DNA from: Prevotella sp.
Lineage (GTDB): Bacteria > Bacteroidota > Bacteroidia > Bacteroidales > Bacteroidaceae
Assembly: GCA_020026195.1 (NCBI GenBank)
Contig: JAHHQW010000007.1
Span: 1 to 58,697 of the forward strand
DNA: 58,697 nucleotides
Direction of reading: 5' to 3'
Positions 43,514 to 52,683 of the stretch are shown here, piece by piece. The position numbers and the translations under genes are program-made. A model generated the notes under the pieces. The model was not told the DNA's origin. It saw nothing but the letters and a program-made list of their open reading frames with translations, and ran no database searches. The stretch's first letter is position 1. Each line of letters opens with the position of its first letter.

Positions 43514-43559
43514 AAGTCGTTACACGTGTTTTACAATCATTATGCACGTGTAACGACTT
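43514..43559 (+). terminator. Terminator of the permease-acetyltransferase unit
   Basis: Perfect 15-bp stem (AAGTCGTTACACGTG / CACGTGTAACGACTT) with a 16-base loop and seven T, 43 bases after the stop. Confidence 0.9.
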
Positions 43560-43564
43560 TTTTT

Positions 43565-43992
43565 AATATTACAAGTTACAATCTGCATAATAGCTCATTC
43601 ATACAGATGCCATTTACTTCTTTTCTCTTATCTGTAGTAGTTGTTTTCAGGATGTCCGTTTTTATTTTTCGACATTAACATATGCATTAGCTGACAGGCA
43701 CATGTATGTTTACAAACCGGCACACGTGTATTCATAGAATGAATATTCGTGTATTTGTTGAAAAGCATACGTAAAGAAGGATTTAAGCAGCATCAAATCA
43801 GACTTTTTCATAAAGGATACACGTTATTTTATACACGAAATAGAGGAAATCAATACGTAAATGCCGTATTTTTATTCTCTTTCAACAGCAGCGAATCATA
43901 TATTTTCAAAGAAAAACTTATACAGCACCAGCTCCCATTTGTTCATTTAAATTCACTTCATTATTATTCATAAAGTTAATCATCTAACAAAA
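43565..43992. other. AT-rich gap between convergent genes
   Basis: No convincing gene. It contains repeated ACACG/CGTGTA motifs (for example GCACACGTGTATTC near 43724, GATACACG near 43819 and TACACGAAATAG near 43832) like those at 28.0 kb, and a 74-codon frame without start signals that I do not accept. Confidence 0.4.
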
Positions 43993-44031
43993 AAATCGTC
44001 CCGGCAAGGCAGAGCCTCATCAGGACGATTT
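43993..44031 (-). terminator. Terminator of the MFS gene
   Basis: Outer 9-bp stem (AAATCGTCC / GGACGATTT) with inner GGC-AGA-GCC, followed on the minus strand by seven T; 28 bases after the MFS stop. Confidence 0.85.
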
Positions 44032-44059
44032 ATACCAAAAAGTTATGTATAAACAGTTA

Positions 44060-45484
44060 TTATTCCTTCACCTTATTCGGAAGTTCAAGACCATAACCCA
44101 TCTTCTTATCCACACGCTTCAACACAAAGCCAAGCAGGAATGCTGCGACACCGAATGAAGAGAATATCAGCATCGGTATAAGATAATCTTTCGGGTCCTC
44201 CGGACGAACACCGACATTCGTAATGTCAAGTATACGGCCGATGATGATAGGAACGCTCATAAGTCCGATGTTCTGTATGAAAAAGATTGCAGAATATGCA
44301 GATCCTAAAACTTTCTCGTCAATAATCTTAGGTAGCGCAGGCCACAGTGCTGCCGGAACAAGTGAGAACGAAATTCCTAAAACCACGATAGATGTCATTG
44401 CAACAATCACACGGGTATGGTATTCGAACATCTCGAACGGGAACAGCGCAAACGTAAGATGGCACACAAACATCATTACAGCACCGATGATAAGCATAGA
44501 AGCACCCTTTCCCTTATAGTCGATGTAAAGTCCGATGACAGGTGTAATCACCATAGCTCCAAGCGGGAACAGACTGAACACGTGCGATGCTTCTTCAGCA
44601 GGCATGTGGATGTTAGAACGAAGCATTTCCGTAGCAAACTTCTGGAAAGGGAATATTGCAGAATAATAGAGTACGCAGAGCAGTGCCACAATCCAGAATA
44701 TACGGTTGGCAAATATAAGTTTCAGGTCGGAGAAACGGAATGGTTCTTCTTTCTCCTCGCCTGCCTCAGCCTCCTGTTCTGCCAGCTGTTTATCAAGCTG
44801 ACGGTCAAGGAATCCATAAACTATATAGAGTATAAGTCCGATACACAGAAGAATAAGAGCAAATATCACGGGACTCTGCACTCTCAAATATTTATCGTAA
44901 GAGAAATACTGCGATATCCACGGCGAAACCCAGAACACTACAAACACGCTGAAACGAGCAAGTGCCATTTCAAGTCCCATTGCAAGAGCCATTTCCTTAC
45001 CACGAAACCATTTTACAATTATACGCGATACCGTAACGCCTGCCATCTCACTGCCACAGCCAAAGATTGCAAAACCTACGCATGCAAGCTTTGCCGAAGC
45101 AGGAAAGGCTTCTGAGTCAAGAAGATTGAACAGCCATCCTCCCGAAGTATTGAACATCTCACTAAGGGCAAAGACTTTAATCAGAGCACCGACAACCATC
45201 AGCGATCCTGACAGTATAGCCGTAAAACGCACCCCCATACGGTCGAGAATAACTCCTGCAAAAATTAGGAATCCTGCAAAAACATTTAGGAAATATTCAC
45301 TGCTGGCGTATGCGCCAAAAATTGTAGAATTCCAATTTACCGTAGTCTCAAGCTGCGTTTTAAGCGGAGAAAGAATATCGATAAAAAGATGCGAAAAAAA
45401 CATTGTCAGTGCTATGAGTATGAGTACCGACCATCTTACTACGGCCTTGTCACTCATATTCTTTGCGATTAGATTTTGTGTCAT
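44060..45484 (-). CDS. Major facilitator superfamily transporter
   Basis: A 474-residue inner-membrane protein with about 12 helices and a charged central loop (Glu/Lys-rich 'EQEAEAGEEKEEPFR'). The first cytoplasmic loop carries 'FAGVILDRMGVRFTAILSG', the MFS motif. Substrate unknown; the overall pattern is like nitrate/oxalate-type or general MFS permeases. The start at 45484 follows the -7 at 45516-45523 by 30 bases; a longer frame to 45544 would run through the promoter. Confidence 0.88.
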   Translation of the reverse strand: MTQNLIAKNMSDKAVVRWSVLILIALTMFFSHLFIDILSPLKTQLETTVNWNSTIFGAYASSEYFLNVFAGFLIFAGVILDRMGVRFTAILSGSLMVVGALIKVFALSEMFNTSGGWLFNLLDSEAFPASAKLACVGFAIFGCGSEMAGVTVSRIIVKWFRGKEMALAMGLEMALARFSVFVVFWVSPWISQYFSYDKYLRVQSPVIFALILLCIGLILYIVYGFLDRQLDKQLAEQEAEAGEEKEEPFRFSDLKLIFANRIFWIVALLCVLYYSAIFPFQKFATEMLRSNIHMPAEEASHVFSLFPLGAMVITPVIGLYIDYKGKGASMLIIGAVMMFVCHLTFALFPFEMFEYHTRVIVAMTSIVVLGISFSLVPAALWPALPKIIDEKVLGSAYSAIFFIQNIGLMSVPIIIGRILDITNVGVRPEDPKDYLIPMLIFSSFGVAAFLLGFVLKRVDKKMGYGLELPNKVKE

Positions 45485-45515
45485 TTTAGTTTTTAGTATT
45501 AATTTTTTTGAGTTG

Positions 45516-45547
45516 CAAATATAAAAAAATATATTATAACTCACAAA
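45516..45547 (-). promoter_or_regulatory. Promoter of the MFS gene
   Basis: Minus-strand TTTG (45544-45547), 20-bp spacer, TATATTTG (45516-45523). Decides the start codon at 45484. Confidence 0.78.
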
Positions 45548-45573
45548 TGCACCATTCTTATTCTCAGATTAAT

Positions 45574-45604
45574 TTTGTTAATATGGTGAAAAATACTATC
45601 TTTG
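45574..45604 (+). promoter_or_regulatory. Promoter of dxs
   Basis: TTTG (45574-45577), 19-bp spacer, TATCTTTG (45597-45604). An in-frame TTG at 45602 lies in the -7 itself and cannot be the start, leaving the GTG at 45629. Confidence 0.85.
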
Positions 45605-45628
45605 CAAGATACAAAAACAGACATAATA

Positions 45629-47527
45629 GTGGAACGAGATAAATTTAAAGTTTTAAACAGTATTAACAATCCGGGGGATTTACGCAAGCTCGACGTTGAG
45701 ATGCTGCCACAAGTTTGCAAGGAACTGCGCGAAGACATTCTCTACGAACTGTCTACAAATCCTGGTCACCTGGCATCAAGCCTTGGCGTCGTGGAGCTTA
45801 CTGTAGCCCTTCATTATGTTTACAACACTCCGTACGACAGAATAGTATGGGACGTAGGACATCAGGCTTACGGACATAAAATTCTTACAGGACGACGCGA
45901 CGTGTTCTGCACTAACAGAAAGCTGCACGGACTGCGTCCGTTTCCATTTCCGGCAGAAAGTGAATACGACACATTCGTATGCGGACACGCTTCTAATTCT
46001 ATTTCGGCTGCCCTCGGCATGGCTGTAGCTGCTGAAAAGAAGAAAGAAAACAGACATGTTGTTGCCGTTATAGGCGACGGTGCAATGAGCGGAGGTCTGG
46101 CTTTCGAAGGTATCAACAATGTTTCGTCCACACCGAACAATATTCTGATCATATTGAACGACAACAATATGAGCATCGACCGCAGCGTAGGCGGTATGAA
46201 GCAGTATCTCCTCGAACTAAACACCGGAGAAACTTACAATAACGTTCGTTATAAGATTGCCAAATGGATGAGCAGACGCGGCTTCATGAACGAAGGACGC
46301 CGCAACGGCATCATACGTCTGAACAATGCTATAAAATCGGCCATAAGTCATCAGCAGAATGTATTCGAAGGTATGAACATCCGTTACTTCGGTCCGTTCG
46401 ACGGCAACAATGTAACCGACCTGGTACGCATTCTGAAACAACTTAAAGAGATGAAGGGACCGAAACTCCTGCACATTCACACTGTCAAGGGAAAGGGTTA
46501 TGCTCCTGCTGAGAAATCGGCTACTATATGGCATGCTCCTGGTAAGTTCGACATGGAGACGGGAAAACGTCTTACAGGCAGTAATGAAAATGTACCGCCT
46601 AAATTTCAGGAAGTATTCGGACACACTCTGCTCGAACTTGCAAAGATGAACGATAAGATTGTCGGCGTAACACCAGCTATGCCGTCGGGATGCTCTATGA
46701 ACATTCTTATGAAAGAGATGCCTGACCGTGCTTTCGACGTGGGCATCGCAGAAGGTCATGCTGTGACTTTCTCTGCCGGTATGGCAAAAGACGGTCTTCA
46801 GCCTTTCTGTAACATTTACAGTGCCTTTGCCCAGCGTGCCTACGACAATATTATTCATGACGTGGCAATAATGAATCTTCCGGTCGTAATATGCCTCGAC
46901 AGAGCAGGTCTTGTGGGAGAAGATGGTCCTACGCATCATGGTGCATTCGACCTTGCTTACCTGCGTCCAATCCCCAACCTTACCATTTCATCACCTATGG
47001 ATGAAAAGGAACTGCGCCGACTTATGTACACGGCACAGCTGCCGGACAAGGGGTGTTTCGTGATACGTTATCCACGTGGTCGCGGCGTTCTTGTTGACTG
47101 GCACTGCGAACTTGAAGAAATAAAGGTAGGCACAGGACGAAAGATGAAAGATGGCAATGATACAGCTGTACTGTCTATCGGTCCGATTGGTAACGACGTA
47201 ACCAAAGCCATTTCTGAAATAGAGGCTGAGAATCCTGGTAAGACGGTGGCTCATTACGATATGCGTTTCTTAAAGCCTATAGACAACGACATCCTGCACG
47301 AAGTAGGTAAAAAGTTCAAACACATAATCACGATAGAGGACGGCGTACGTAACGGCGGACTCGGAAGTGCTGTAACCGAATGGCTTCAGGACAACGGATA
47401 CGATACACGTGTAACAAGAATGGGACTGCCCGACAAGTTTATAGAGCACGGTACCGTGGGAGAAGAGCATAAAATTGCAGGAATAGACATAGATAATATT
47501 AAGAAAGAAATTAAAGATATACTTTAA
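45629..47527 (+). CDS. dxs: 1-Deoxy-D-xylulose-5-phosphate synthase
   Basis: A 632-residue thiamine-diphosphate enzyme condensing pyruvate and glyceraldehyde 3-phosphate, the first step of the MEP isoprenoid pathway. ThDP/metal motif 'GDGAMSGGLAFEG...NDNNMSI' lies near 143-175, and the transketolase central domain near 315 onward ('AEGHAVTFSAGMAKDG', 'LDRAGLVGEDGPTHHG'). All key segments are intact. A GTG start at 45629 fits the promoter. trkA follows three bases after the stop, so isoprenoid and potassium genes share a transcript. Confidence 0.96.
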   Translation: MERDKFKVLNSINNPGDLRKLDVEMLPQVCKELREDILYELSTNPGHLASSLGVVELTVALHYVYNTPYDRIVWDVGHQAYGHKILTGRRDVFCTNRKLHGLRPFPFPAESEYDTFVCGHASNSISAALGMAVAAEKKKENRHVVAVIGDGAMSGGLAFEGINNVSSTPNNILIILNDNNMSIDRSVGGMKQYLLELNTGETYNNVRYKIAKWMSRRGFMNEGRRNGIIRLNNAIKSAISHQQNVFEGMNIRYFGPFDGNNVTDLVRILKQLKEMKGPKLLHIHTVKGKGYAPAEKSATIWHAPGKFDMETGKRLTGSNENVPPKFQEVFGHTLLELAKMNDKIVGVTPAMPSGCSMNILMKEMPDRAFDVGIAEGHAVTFSAGMAKDGLQPFCNIYSAFAQRAYDNIIHDVAIMNLPVVICLDRAGLVGEDGPTHHGAFDLAYLRPIPNLTISSPMDEKELRRLMYTAQLPDKGCFVIRYPRGRGVLVDWHCELEEIKVGTGRKMKDGNDTAVLSIGPIGNDVTKAISEIEAENPGKTVAHYDMRFLKPIDNDILHEVGKKFKHIITIEDGVRNGGLGSAVTEWLQDNGYDTRVTRMGLPDKFIEHGTVGEEHKIAGIDIDNIKKEIKDIL

Positions 47528-47530
47528 GTT

Positions 47531-48877
47531 ATGAAAATCATAATTGTCGGAGCTTACGCCATAGGCACGCACCTTGCACGCCTGTTGTCGCGAAGCAAAC
47601 ACAACGACATTGTACTTATCGACGAGGATGAAGAGCGTCTGGAGAATGCAAGCAGCGACATGGATATCCTTACACTGCATCAGTCTCCTTCAAACATAAA
47701 GACTTTAAAGACTGCCGAGGTAGAACATGCCGATCTTTTCATTGCTTCTACTCCTGATGAAAATACTAACATGTACTGCTGCATACTTGCCAAAGCTCTT
47801 GGCGCAAAAAAGACAGTGGCACGTGTGGATGATTACGATTACACAGATCCAAAGCTGCACGACTTTTTTGAGAATCTTGGCATCGACACTCTTATCTATC
47901 CTGAGATGCTTGCAGCAAAGGACATTAACAATGGCTTAAAGATGAGCTGGGTGCGCCAGCGCTGGGATGTACACGACGGTGCACTTGTAATGTTAGGAAT
48001 TAAGCTCAGAGAGACTTGCGAAATTCTTAACGAACCGCTAAAGGACCTTTGCCGTCCGGAGTCTCCTTATCATATCGTTGCCGTAAAACGCGGTGGCGAA
48101 ACTATCATTCCGCGAGGTGACGATGAACTGAAGCTCTATGACCTCGCTTATTTCATGACTACCAAAAACTACATCCCTTATATCCGAAAACTTGTAGGAA
48201 AGGAACATTACGTTGATGTAAAGAACGTAATGATAATGGGCGGCGGTGCAACTGCCGAACGTGCTATCCTTACCATGCCTAAATACATGAACGTCAAGGT
48301 CATCGAAGCTAACGGAGAGAGATGTGAAGTTCTTAACGAGATACTTGATACCGACCAGACAATGGTTATTCATGGCGACGGCCGTGATCTTTCTCTTCTG
48401 GTAGACGAGGGTATCAAGAACCATCAGGCTTTCGTGGCCCTTACTTCGAATGCAGAAATAAATATTCTGGCATGCGTGGCAGCAAAACGTCTCGGCGTTC
48501 GCAAGACGGTTGCTATGGTAGAGAACATCGACTATGTAAGTATGGCTGAAAGTCTTGATATCGGTACCATCATTAATAAGAAAGCCATCGCAGCAAGCCG
48601 TATTTACCAGATGATGCTTGATGCTGATGTCAGTAACGTGCGTTTCCTGATGATGGCAAATGCCGACGTAGGAGAATTTACAGCCCTGCAGGGCTCTAAG
48701 GTTACAAGAAAAAAGGTGAGTGAGTTAGGACTGCCTTCGGGAAGTACCATCGGCGGACTTGTCCGTAACGGCGAGGGCATTCTTGTTTCGGGTGAAACAC
48801 AGATAGAGACAGGAGATATCGTAATGGTGTTCTGTCATGGTGTATCAATGAAAAAAATAGAGAATTTCTTTAATTGA
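47531..48877 (+). CDS. trkA: Trk potassium uptake regulatory subunit TrkA
   Basis: A 448-residue cytosolic protein with two RCK_N/RCK_C repeats that gates TrkH in response to nucleotides. The first Rossmann segment 'IIIVGAYAIGTHLARLL' (3-19) departs from the usual GxGxxG; the second is 'VMIMGGGATAERAIL' (about 232-246). Paired acidic ends of the second strands ('VLIDEDEERLENA', 'KVIEANGERCEVL') bind the ribose. It begins three bases after dxs and ends three bases before trkH. Confidence 0.94.
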   Translation: MKIIIVGAYAIGTHLARLLSRSKHNDIVLIDEDEERLENASSDMDILTLHQSPSNIKTLKTAEVEHADLFIASTPDENTNMYCCILAKALGAKKTVARVDDYDYTDPKLHDFFENLGIDTLIYPEMLAAKDINNGLKMSWVRQRWDVHDGALVMLGIKLRETCEILNEPLKDLCRPESPYHIVAVKRGGETIIPRGDDELKLYDLAYFMTTKNYIPYIRKLVGKEHYVDVKNVMIMGGGATAERAILTMPKYMNVKVIEANGERCEVLNEILDTDQTMVIHGDGRDLSLLVDEGIKNHQAFVALTSNAEINILACVAAKRLGVRKTVAMVENIDYVSMAESLDIGTIINKKAIAASRIYQMMLDADVSNVRFLMMANADVGEFTALQGSKVTRKKVSELGLPSGSTIGGLVRNGEGILVSGETQIETGDIVMVFCHGVSMKKIENFFN

Positions 48878-48880
48878 TAA

Positions 48881-50341
48881 ATGGTCAATTTTAAGTTATT
48901 ATATAAAATCTTAGGTTCACTGCTGTTTTTAGAGGCCGCATTCCTTATATGCTGTCTTCTGGTAGCTCTGTTCTATGGTGAAAGCGATTCACTTGCATTT
49001 CTCATCACAATACTCATCACCATGTGTATTGGCTCTGTTCTAAAATATATGGGGCGCGATGCTGAAAACAGCATGGGAAGACGAGATGCCTATCTGGTGG
49101 TTACGCTTACCTGGATTATATTCAGTCTTATCGGTTCGCTGCCTTTTCTTATAAGCGGATACATGGACAATTTCACGAATGCTTATTTCGAGACCATGTC
49201 CGGATTTACCACTACAGGTGCAAGTATTATAGACAATCTTGACGATTATCCGCACGGACTGCTGTTATGGAGATCTACGACTCACTGGATCGGAGGTCTT
49301 GGTATCGTATTCTTTACCGTTGCTCTTCTGCCTTCACTGGTGGGTGGCGGTAACGTAAAGGTTTTTGCGGCAGAGGCTACAGGTCCTATAAAGGCTAAAC
49401 TGCACCCTCGCCTCAGCACTACTGCAAAATGGATATGGACTGTATATACTCTTCTTACTCTCACATGCGCCATTTCCTACTGGGTATGCGGCATGGGAGT
49501 GTTCGATGCCATAAATCATTCGATGGCAACTACTGCCACAGGTGGTTTCGGCACACATAGTTCGAGTATAGCTTATTTCCACTCTCCTTCTATCGAGTGG
49601 GTGTGTACTATATTCATGCTGCTGTCGGGCGTGAACTTCTCGCTGATATATCTGTCGTTCTTCAAAGGCGGACTTAAGAATCTCATAAACGATTCTGAGT
49701 TTAAGCTCTATGCTTTTCTGGTGTCAATATCAGCTGCCATAATCTGTTTCATGATTATCATTGAAAACGACTACACATTCTCTAACGCAATAAGACAGGC
49801 TATGTTCCAGGTTGCCGCCTTCATAACGACAACCGGATTCTATAGCGACGATGCAGCAGCATGGCCGCGCGTAACATGGATTATATTAACGCTCTGTATG
49901 TTTACCGGTGCTTGTGCCGGAAGTACTTCGGGTGGATTTAAATGCATACGTGGCGTGATGGTTCTTAAAATAATAAAGAACCAGATGAAACTTATAATTC
50001 ATCCGAAAGCAGTACTGCCTATCAAAATTGGCGGACAGAACATTCATTCTTCCACAACATCTACACTGCTTGCTTTCCTGGCTCTTTATGTAATTATAAT
50101 CCTGGTGGCATCAACTTTATTCGTGTTCATGGGAATAGAAGACACTAACGCTATTACAATATCGGTGAGCAGCATGGGTAACGTAGGACCTACACTGGGT
50201 AACATCATCGGACCTACAGGCTCATGGAACAGTCTGCCGGAAGCAGCAAAATGGCTGTCTTCTATACTTATGCTTACTGGACGTCTTGAGATTTTCAGTG
50301 TATTCGTACTGTTTACCCCGGCGTTCTGGAAAGATTATTAG
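48881..50341 (+). CDS. trkH: Trk potassium uptake channel subunit TrkH
   Basis: A 486-residue inner-membrane protein with four M1-P-M2 repeats. The filter loops are visible: 'SGFTTTGASI' (about 110), 'TATGGFGTHS' (about 222), 'ITTTGFYSD' (about 315) and 'SMGNVGPTLGN' (about 432). It forms the K+ pathway regulated by TrkA, encoded immediately upstream. Length is standard. Confidence 0.95.
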   Translation: MVNFKLLYKILGSLLFLEAAFLICCLLVALFYGESDSLAFLITILITMCIGSVLKYMGRDAENSMGRRDAYLVVTLTWIIFSLIGSLPFLISGYMDNFTNAYFETMSGFTTTGASIIDNLDDYPHGLLLWRSTTHWIGGLGIVFFTVALLPSLVGGGNVKVFAAEATGPIKAKLHPRLSTTAKWIWTVYTLLTLTCAISYWVCGMGVFDAINHSMATTATGGFGTHSSSIAYFHSPSIEWVCTIFMLLSGVNFSLIYLSFFKGGLKNLINDSEFKLYAFLVSISAAIICFMIIIENDYTFSNAIRQAMFQVAAFITTTGFYSDDAAAWPRVTWIILTLCMFTGACAGSTSGGFKCIRGVMVLKIIKNQMKLIIHPKAVLPIKIGGQNIHSSTTSTLLAFLALYVIIILVASTLFVFMGIEDTNAITISVSSMGNVGPTLGNIIGPTGSWNSLPEAAKWLSSILMLTGRLEIFSVFVLFTPAFWKDY

Positions 50342-50367
50342 ACTTAATTTTTTAAATACAATAGGAT

Positions 50368-51330
50368 ATGAAACCATTAAAGTTTAAACCCATTCTGAAA
50401 CAGACAATATGGGGAGGTGATAAGATTGTACCTTTTAAACATTTAGACAGTGACCTTACACAGGTAGGCGAAAGCTGGGAACTTTCGGGTGTTAAGGGTA
50501 ATGTTTCGACTGTAGACGGCGGCGAATTCGACGGACAGTCTCTTAACGATCTTGTTGTTCGTTTTAAGGATAAACTCGTAGGACGCGAGAATTATATGCG
50601 CTTCGGCGACGAATTTCCTCTGCTTATAAAGTTCATTGATGCACGCAGAGACCTTTCTATCCAGGTTCATCCTACAGACGAAATCGCAAAACGTCAGGGA
50701 AAAGAACGTGGAAAGACTGAAATGTGGTACATCATGAAGTCTGACGAGAATGCATCACTCCGTGCCGGACTGAAGAAGAAGATTACTCCAGAGGAATATA
50801 AGGCTATGGTAGCCAATGATACTATCTGCGACGCTATTGCAGAATATAAGGTTAAGGAAGGCGACTGTTTCTTCTTGCCCGCAGGACGTATACACAGCAT
50901 AGGAACTGGCTGTTTCCTTGCTGAAATCCAGCAGACATCCGACGTTACATACCGTATCTACGACTTTAAACGTAAGGACGCTAACGGTAACTATCGTGAA
51001 CTACACACCGAACTGGCTGCTGAATCGATTAACTATGAGGTAAAGGATGATTATCAGACTCACTATACTCCGAAGAAGAACGAGAGTTCTGCTCTTGTAG
51101 AATGTCCTTACTTCACAACAGCTGTTTATGACCTTGACGAGCCTATGACTCTCGACTACTCTGAACTTGACAGTTTTGTTATTCTCATCGGCGTAGGCGG
51201 TGCTGGAACAATTATTGACGAAGATGGCAACGAACAGTCTTTTGCAGCTGGCGAAACTGTTCTCATCCCTGCAACAACACAGAACGTTACTGTTACAGGA
51301 ACTGTTAAATTCCTCGAAACATTCGTATAA
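50368..51330 (+). CDS. manA: Mannose-6-phosphate isomerase (class I, short form)
   Basis: A 320-residue cupin-fold zinc enzyme interconverting mannose 6-phosphate and fructose 6-phosphate. Zinc-site segments are 'LSIQVHPTDEIA' (near 95) and 'GKTEMWYIM' (near 115), with a further His in 'LPAGRIHSIGTGC'. The C-terminal cupin half is present ('GVGGAGTIIDEDGNEQSFAAGETVLIPA'). It lies 27 bases after trkH, probably in the same transcript, and ends before a bidirectional terminator. Confidence 0.94.
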   Translation: MKPLKFKPILKQTIWGGDKIVPFKHLDSDLTQVGESWELSGVKGNVSTVDGGEFDGQSLNDLVVRFKDKLVGRENYMRFGDEFPLLIKFIDARRDLSIQVHPTDEIAKRQGKERGKTEMWYIMKSDENASLRAGLKKKITPEEYKAMVANDTICDAIAEYKVKEGDCFFLPAGRIHSIGTGCFLAEIQQTSDVTYRIYDFKRKDANGNYRELHTELAAESINYEVKDDYQTHYTPKKNESSALVECPYFTTAVYDLDEPMTLDYSELDSFVILIGVGGAGTIIDEDGNEQSFAAGETVLIPATTQNVTVTGTVKFLETFV

Positions 51331-51358
51331 GATATCGCTGTCAGATTTATACATATAG

Positions 51359-51392
51359 AAAAGGACCGACACTTCAACGTATCGGTCCTTTT
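51359..51392. terminator. Bidirectional terminator between manA and the TlpA-like gene
   Basis: 11-bp stem (AAAAGGACCGA / TCGGTCCTTTT) with T-runs both ways, between two convergent genes. Confidence 0.88.
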
Positions 51393-51416
51393 TCATATAC
51401 TGCTGTATTATATAGC

Positions 51417-52547
51417 TTATTCTTTCATCAGTTTTTCTATCGTATCGTAGAACTCAGGTTTCTCGCCAACTACAATCTTAACTATTCTGCCATCAGGAGA
51501 AATAATAATTTTTGTTGGGAAACCAGAGATATTGTATTTCAAAGTCATATCCTTATCCCTTTCCGTATTGTTTATTACGTTCGTCCATTTCAGGTCGTAC
51601 TTTTTTACAGCATCTTTCCATGTCTGCTCAGAATCTCTGCAGTCTACACCTACAATCTCTAATCTGTCCTTATATTTTTCATACATCTTCTTCATTTCAG
51701 GAATACCCTTGATGCACCATCCGCACCATGAACCCCAGAAATCAAGTACAACGTATTTACCACGAAGTGAAGATAAAGCGAAGTCTTTACCATTAATATC
51801 TTTCAACAGAAAATCTGGAGCTGTCTTTCCTTCTTTTATAACAGATGCCGCTGCTCTTCGTGCTGCCATTTTAGCATAATGCGATGACAGTTCTGTATAC
51901 ATTTCTTTAAGTTCACCGTTCTTTATTTTCTCTGTGAATTTATCCATGTACTTCTCTCCAAACTGCGGACGATATTTGTACAACAGAAATAAAGATACGT
52001 AAGAGTCCATGTGCCCGTCAACGTATTCCTTCATGCGTTCGTGAAGTTTTGCATCTGCCTCCTTAAGTTCTTCAAACTTACTCATTATCTCATTGCGCGG
52101 AGCTTCTGCTCTCATCAGCTGCATATACTCTTTATTGATGCTTATACGCACACTGTCTTCGTGACTGAGCATATTCTTAACCCTGTTATACTCTTCATAA
52201 AAGGCATTTCCCGTTATGCTGTACGAATCAAAGTCACCACTGAATTCAAGAGATTGTCCTGGGAACATAAGCAGTGAAATAGGATTCATCCTTAAAGCCT
52301 CCATCTTTCCATCTGCAAAAGTTTTCGGATATTTGAATATTCTAACCATACCAGGATGTTCTTCCTTAAACTGATAAGTAAACTCTCCATTAGGAGCTGC
52401 AATGGTATCTTTTCCTGTAGCGCTCCATATCCACAATGAGTCGTCGGATACAAAGCCTTTAACTTTTCCTCTTAAAAAAGTGTCGTGTGGCACCTGACTG
52501 CACAGCAATACAAATGCACCTAATAACATGAATATCTTTTTCATCAT
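51417..52547 (-). CDS. TlpA-like thiol-disulfide oxidoreductase with N-terminal DUF4369 region
   Basis: A 376-residue exported protein. Signal peptide about 1-19 (no clear lipobox). A DUF4369-like beta domain covers about 25-125 ('GKVKGFVSDDSLWIW'), a helical linker 130-240, and a thioredoxin domain 240-376 with active site WCGWC (Cys275, Cys278) and the cis-Pro in 'GFPTKIIISPDG'. Such proteins handle periplasmic disulfides or protect against oxidants in Bacteroidetes; the partner is unknown. Promoter at 52576-52607. Confidence 0.9.
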   Translation of the reverse strand: MMKKIFMLLGAFVLLCSQVPHDTFLRGKVKGFVSDDSLWIWSATGKDTIAAPNGEFTYQFKEEHPGMVRIFKYPKTFADGKMEALRMNPISLLMFPGQSLEFSGDFDSYSITGNAFYEEYNRVKNMLSHEDSVRISINKEYMQLMRAEAPRNEIMSKFEELKEADAKLHERMKEYVDGHMDSYVSLFLLYKYRPQFGEKYMDKFTEKIKNGELKEMYTELSSHYAKMAARRAAASVIKEGKTAPDFLLKDINGKDFALSSLRGKYVVLDFWGSWCGWCIKGIPEMKKMYEKYKDRLEIVGVDCRDSEQTWKDAVKKYDLKWTNVINNTERDKDMTLKYNISGFPTKIIISPDGRIVKIVVGEKPEFYDTIEKLMKE

Positions 52548-52575
52548 TTATAAACTGTTTCTTTTTATGATGTTA

Positions 52576-52607
52576 CAAAAATAAATCTTTTTTGCGTAAA
52601 CTCAAAG
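52576..52607 (-). promoter_or_regulatory. Promoter of the TlpA-like gene
   Basis: Minus-strand TTTG (52604-52607), 20-bp spacer, TATTTTTG (52576-52583), 28 bases before the ATG at 52547. Confidence 0.78.
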
Positions 52608-52633
52608 AAACGGGTACAGTTAAGCAAACAAAA

Positions 52634-52665
52634 AACGGACTGACCAAATAAATGATCAGTCCGTT
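52634..52665 (-). terminator. Terminator of clpB
   Basis: 10-bp stem (AACGGACTGA / TCAGTCCGTT) followed on the minus strand by six T, 18 bases after the clpB stop. Confidence 0.88.
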
Positions 52666-52683
52666 AATATCAGATACTATTAA

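Noticed and set aside
43749..43973. A 74-codon frame in the gap after the acetyltransferase
   Set aside because: It begins with GTG without promoter or Shine-Dalgarno, and its composition follows the AT-rich background.
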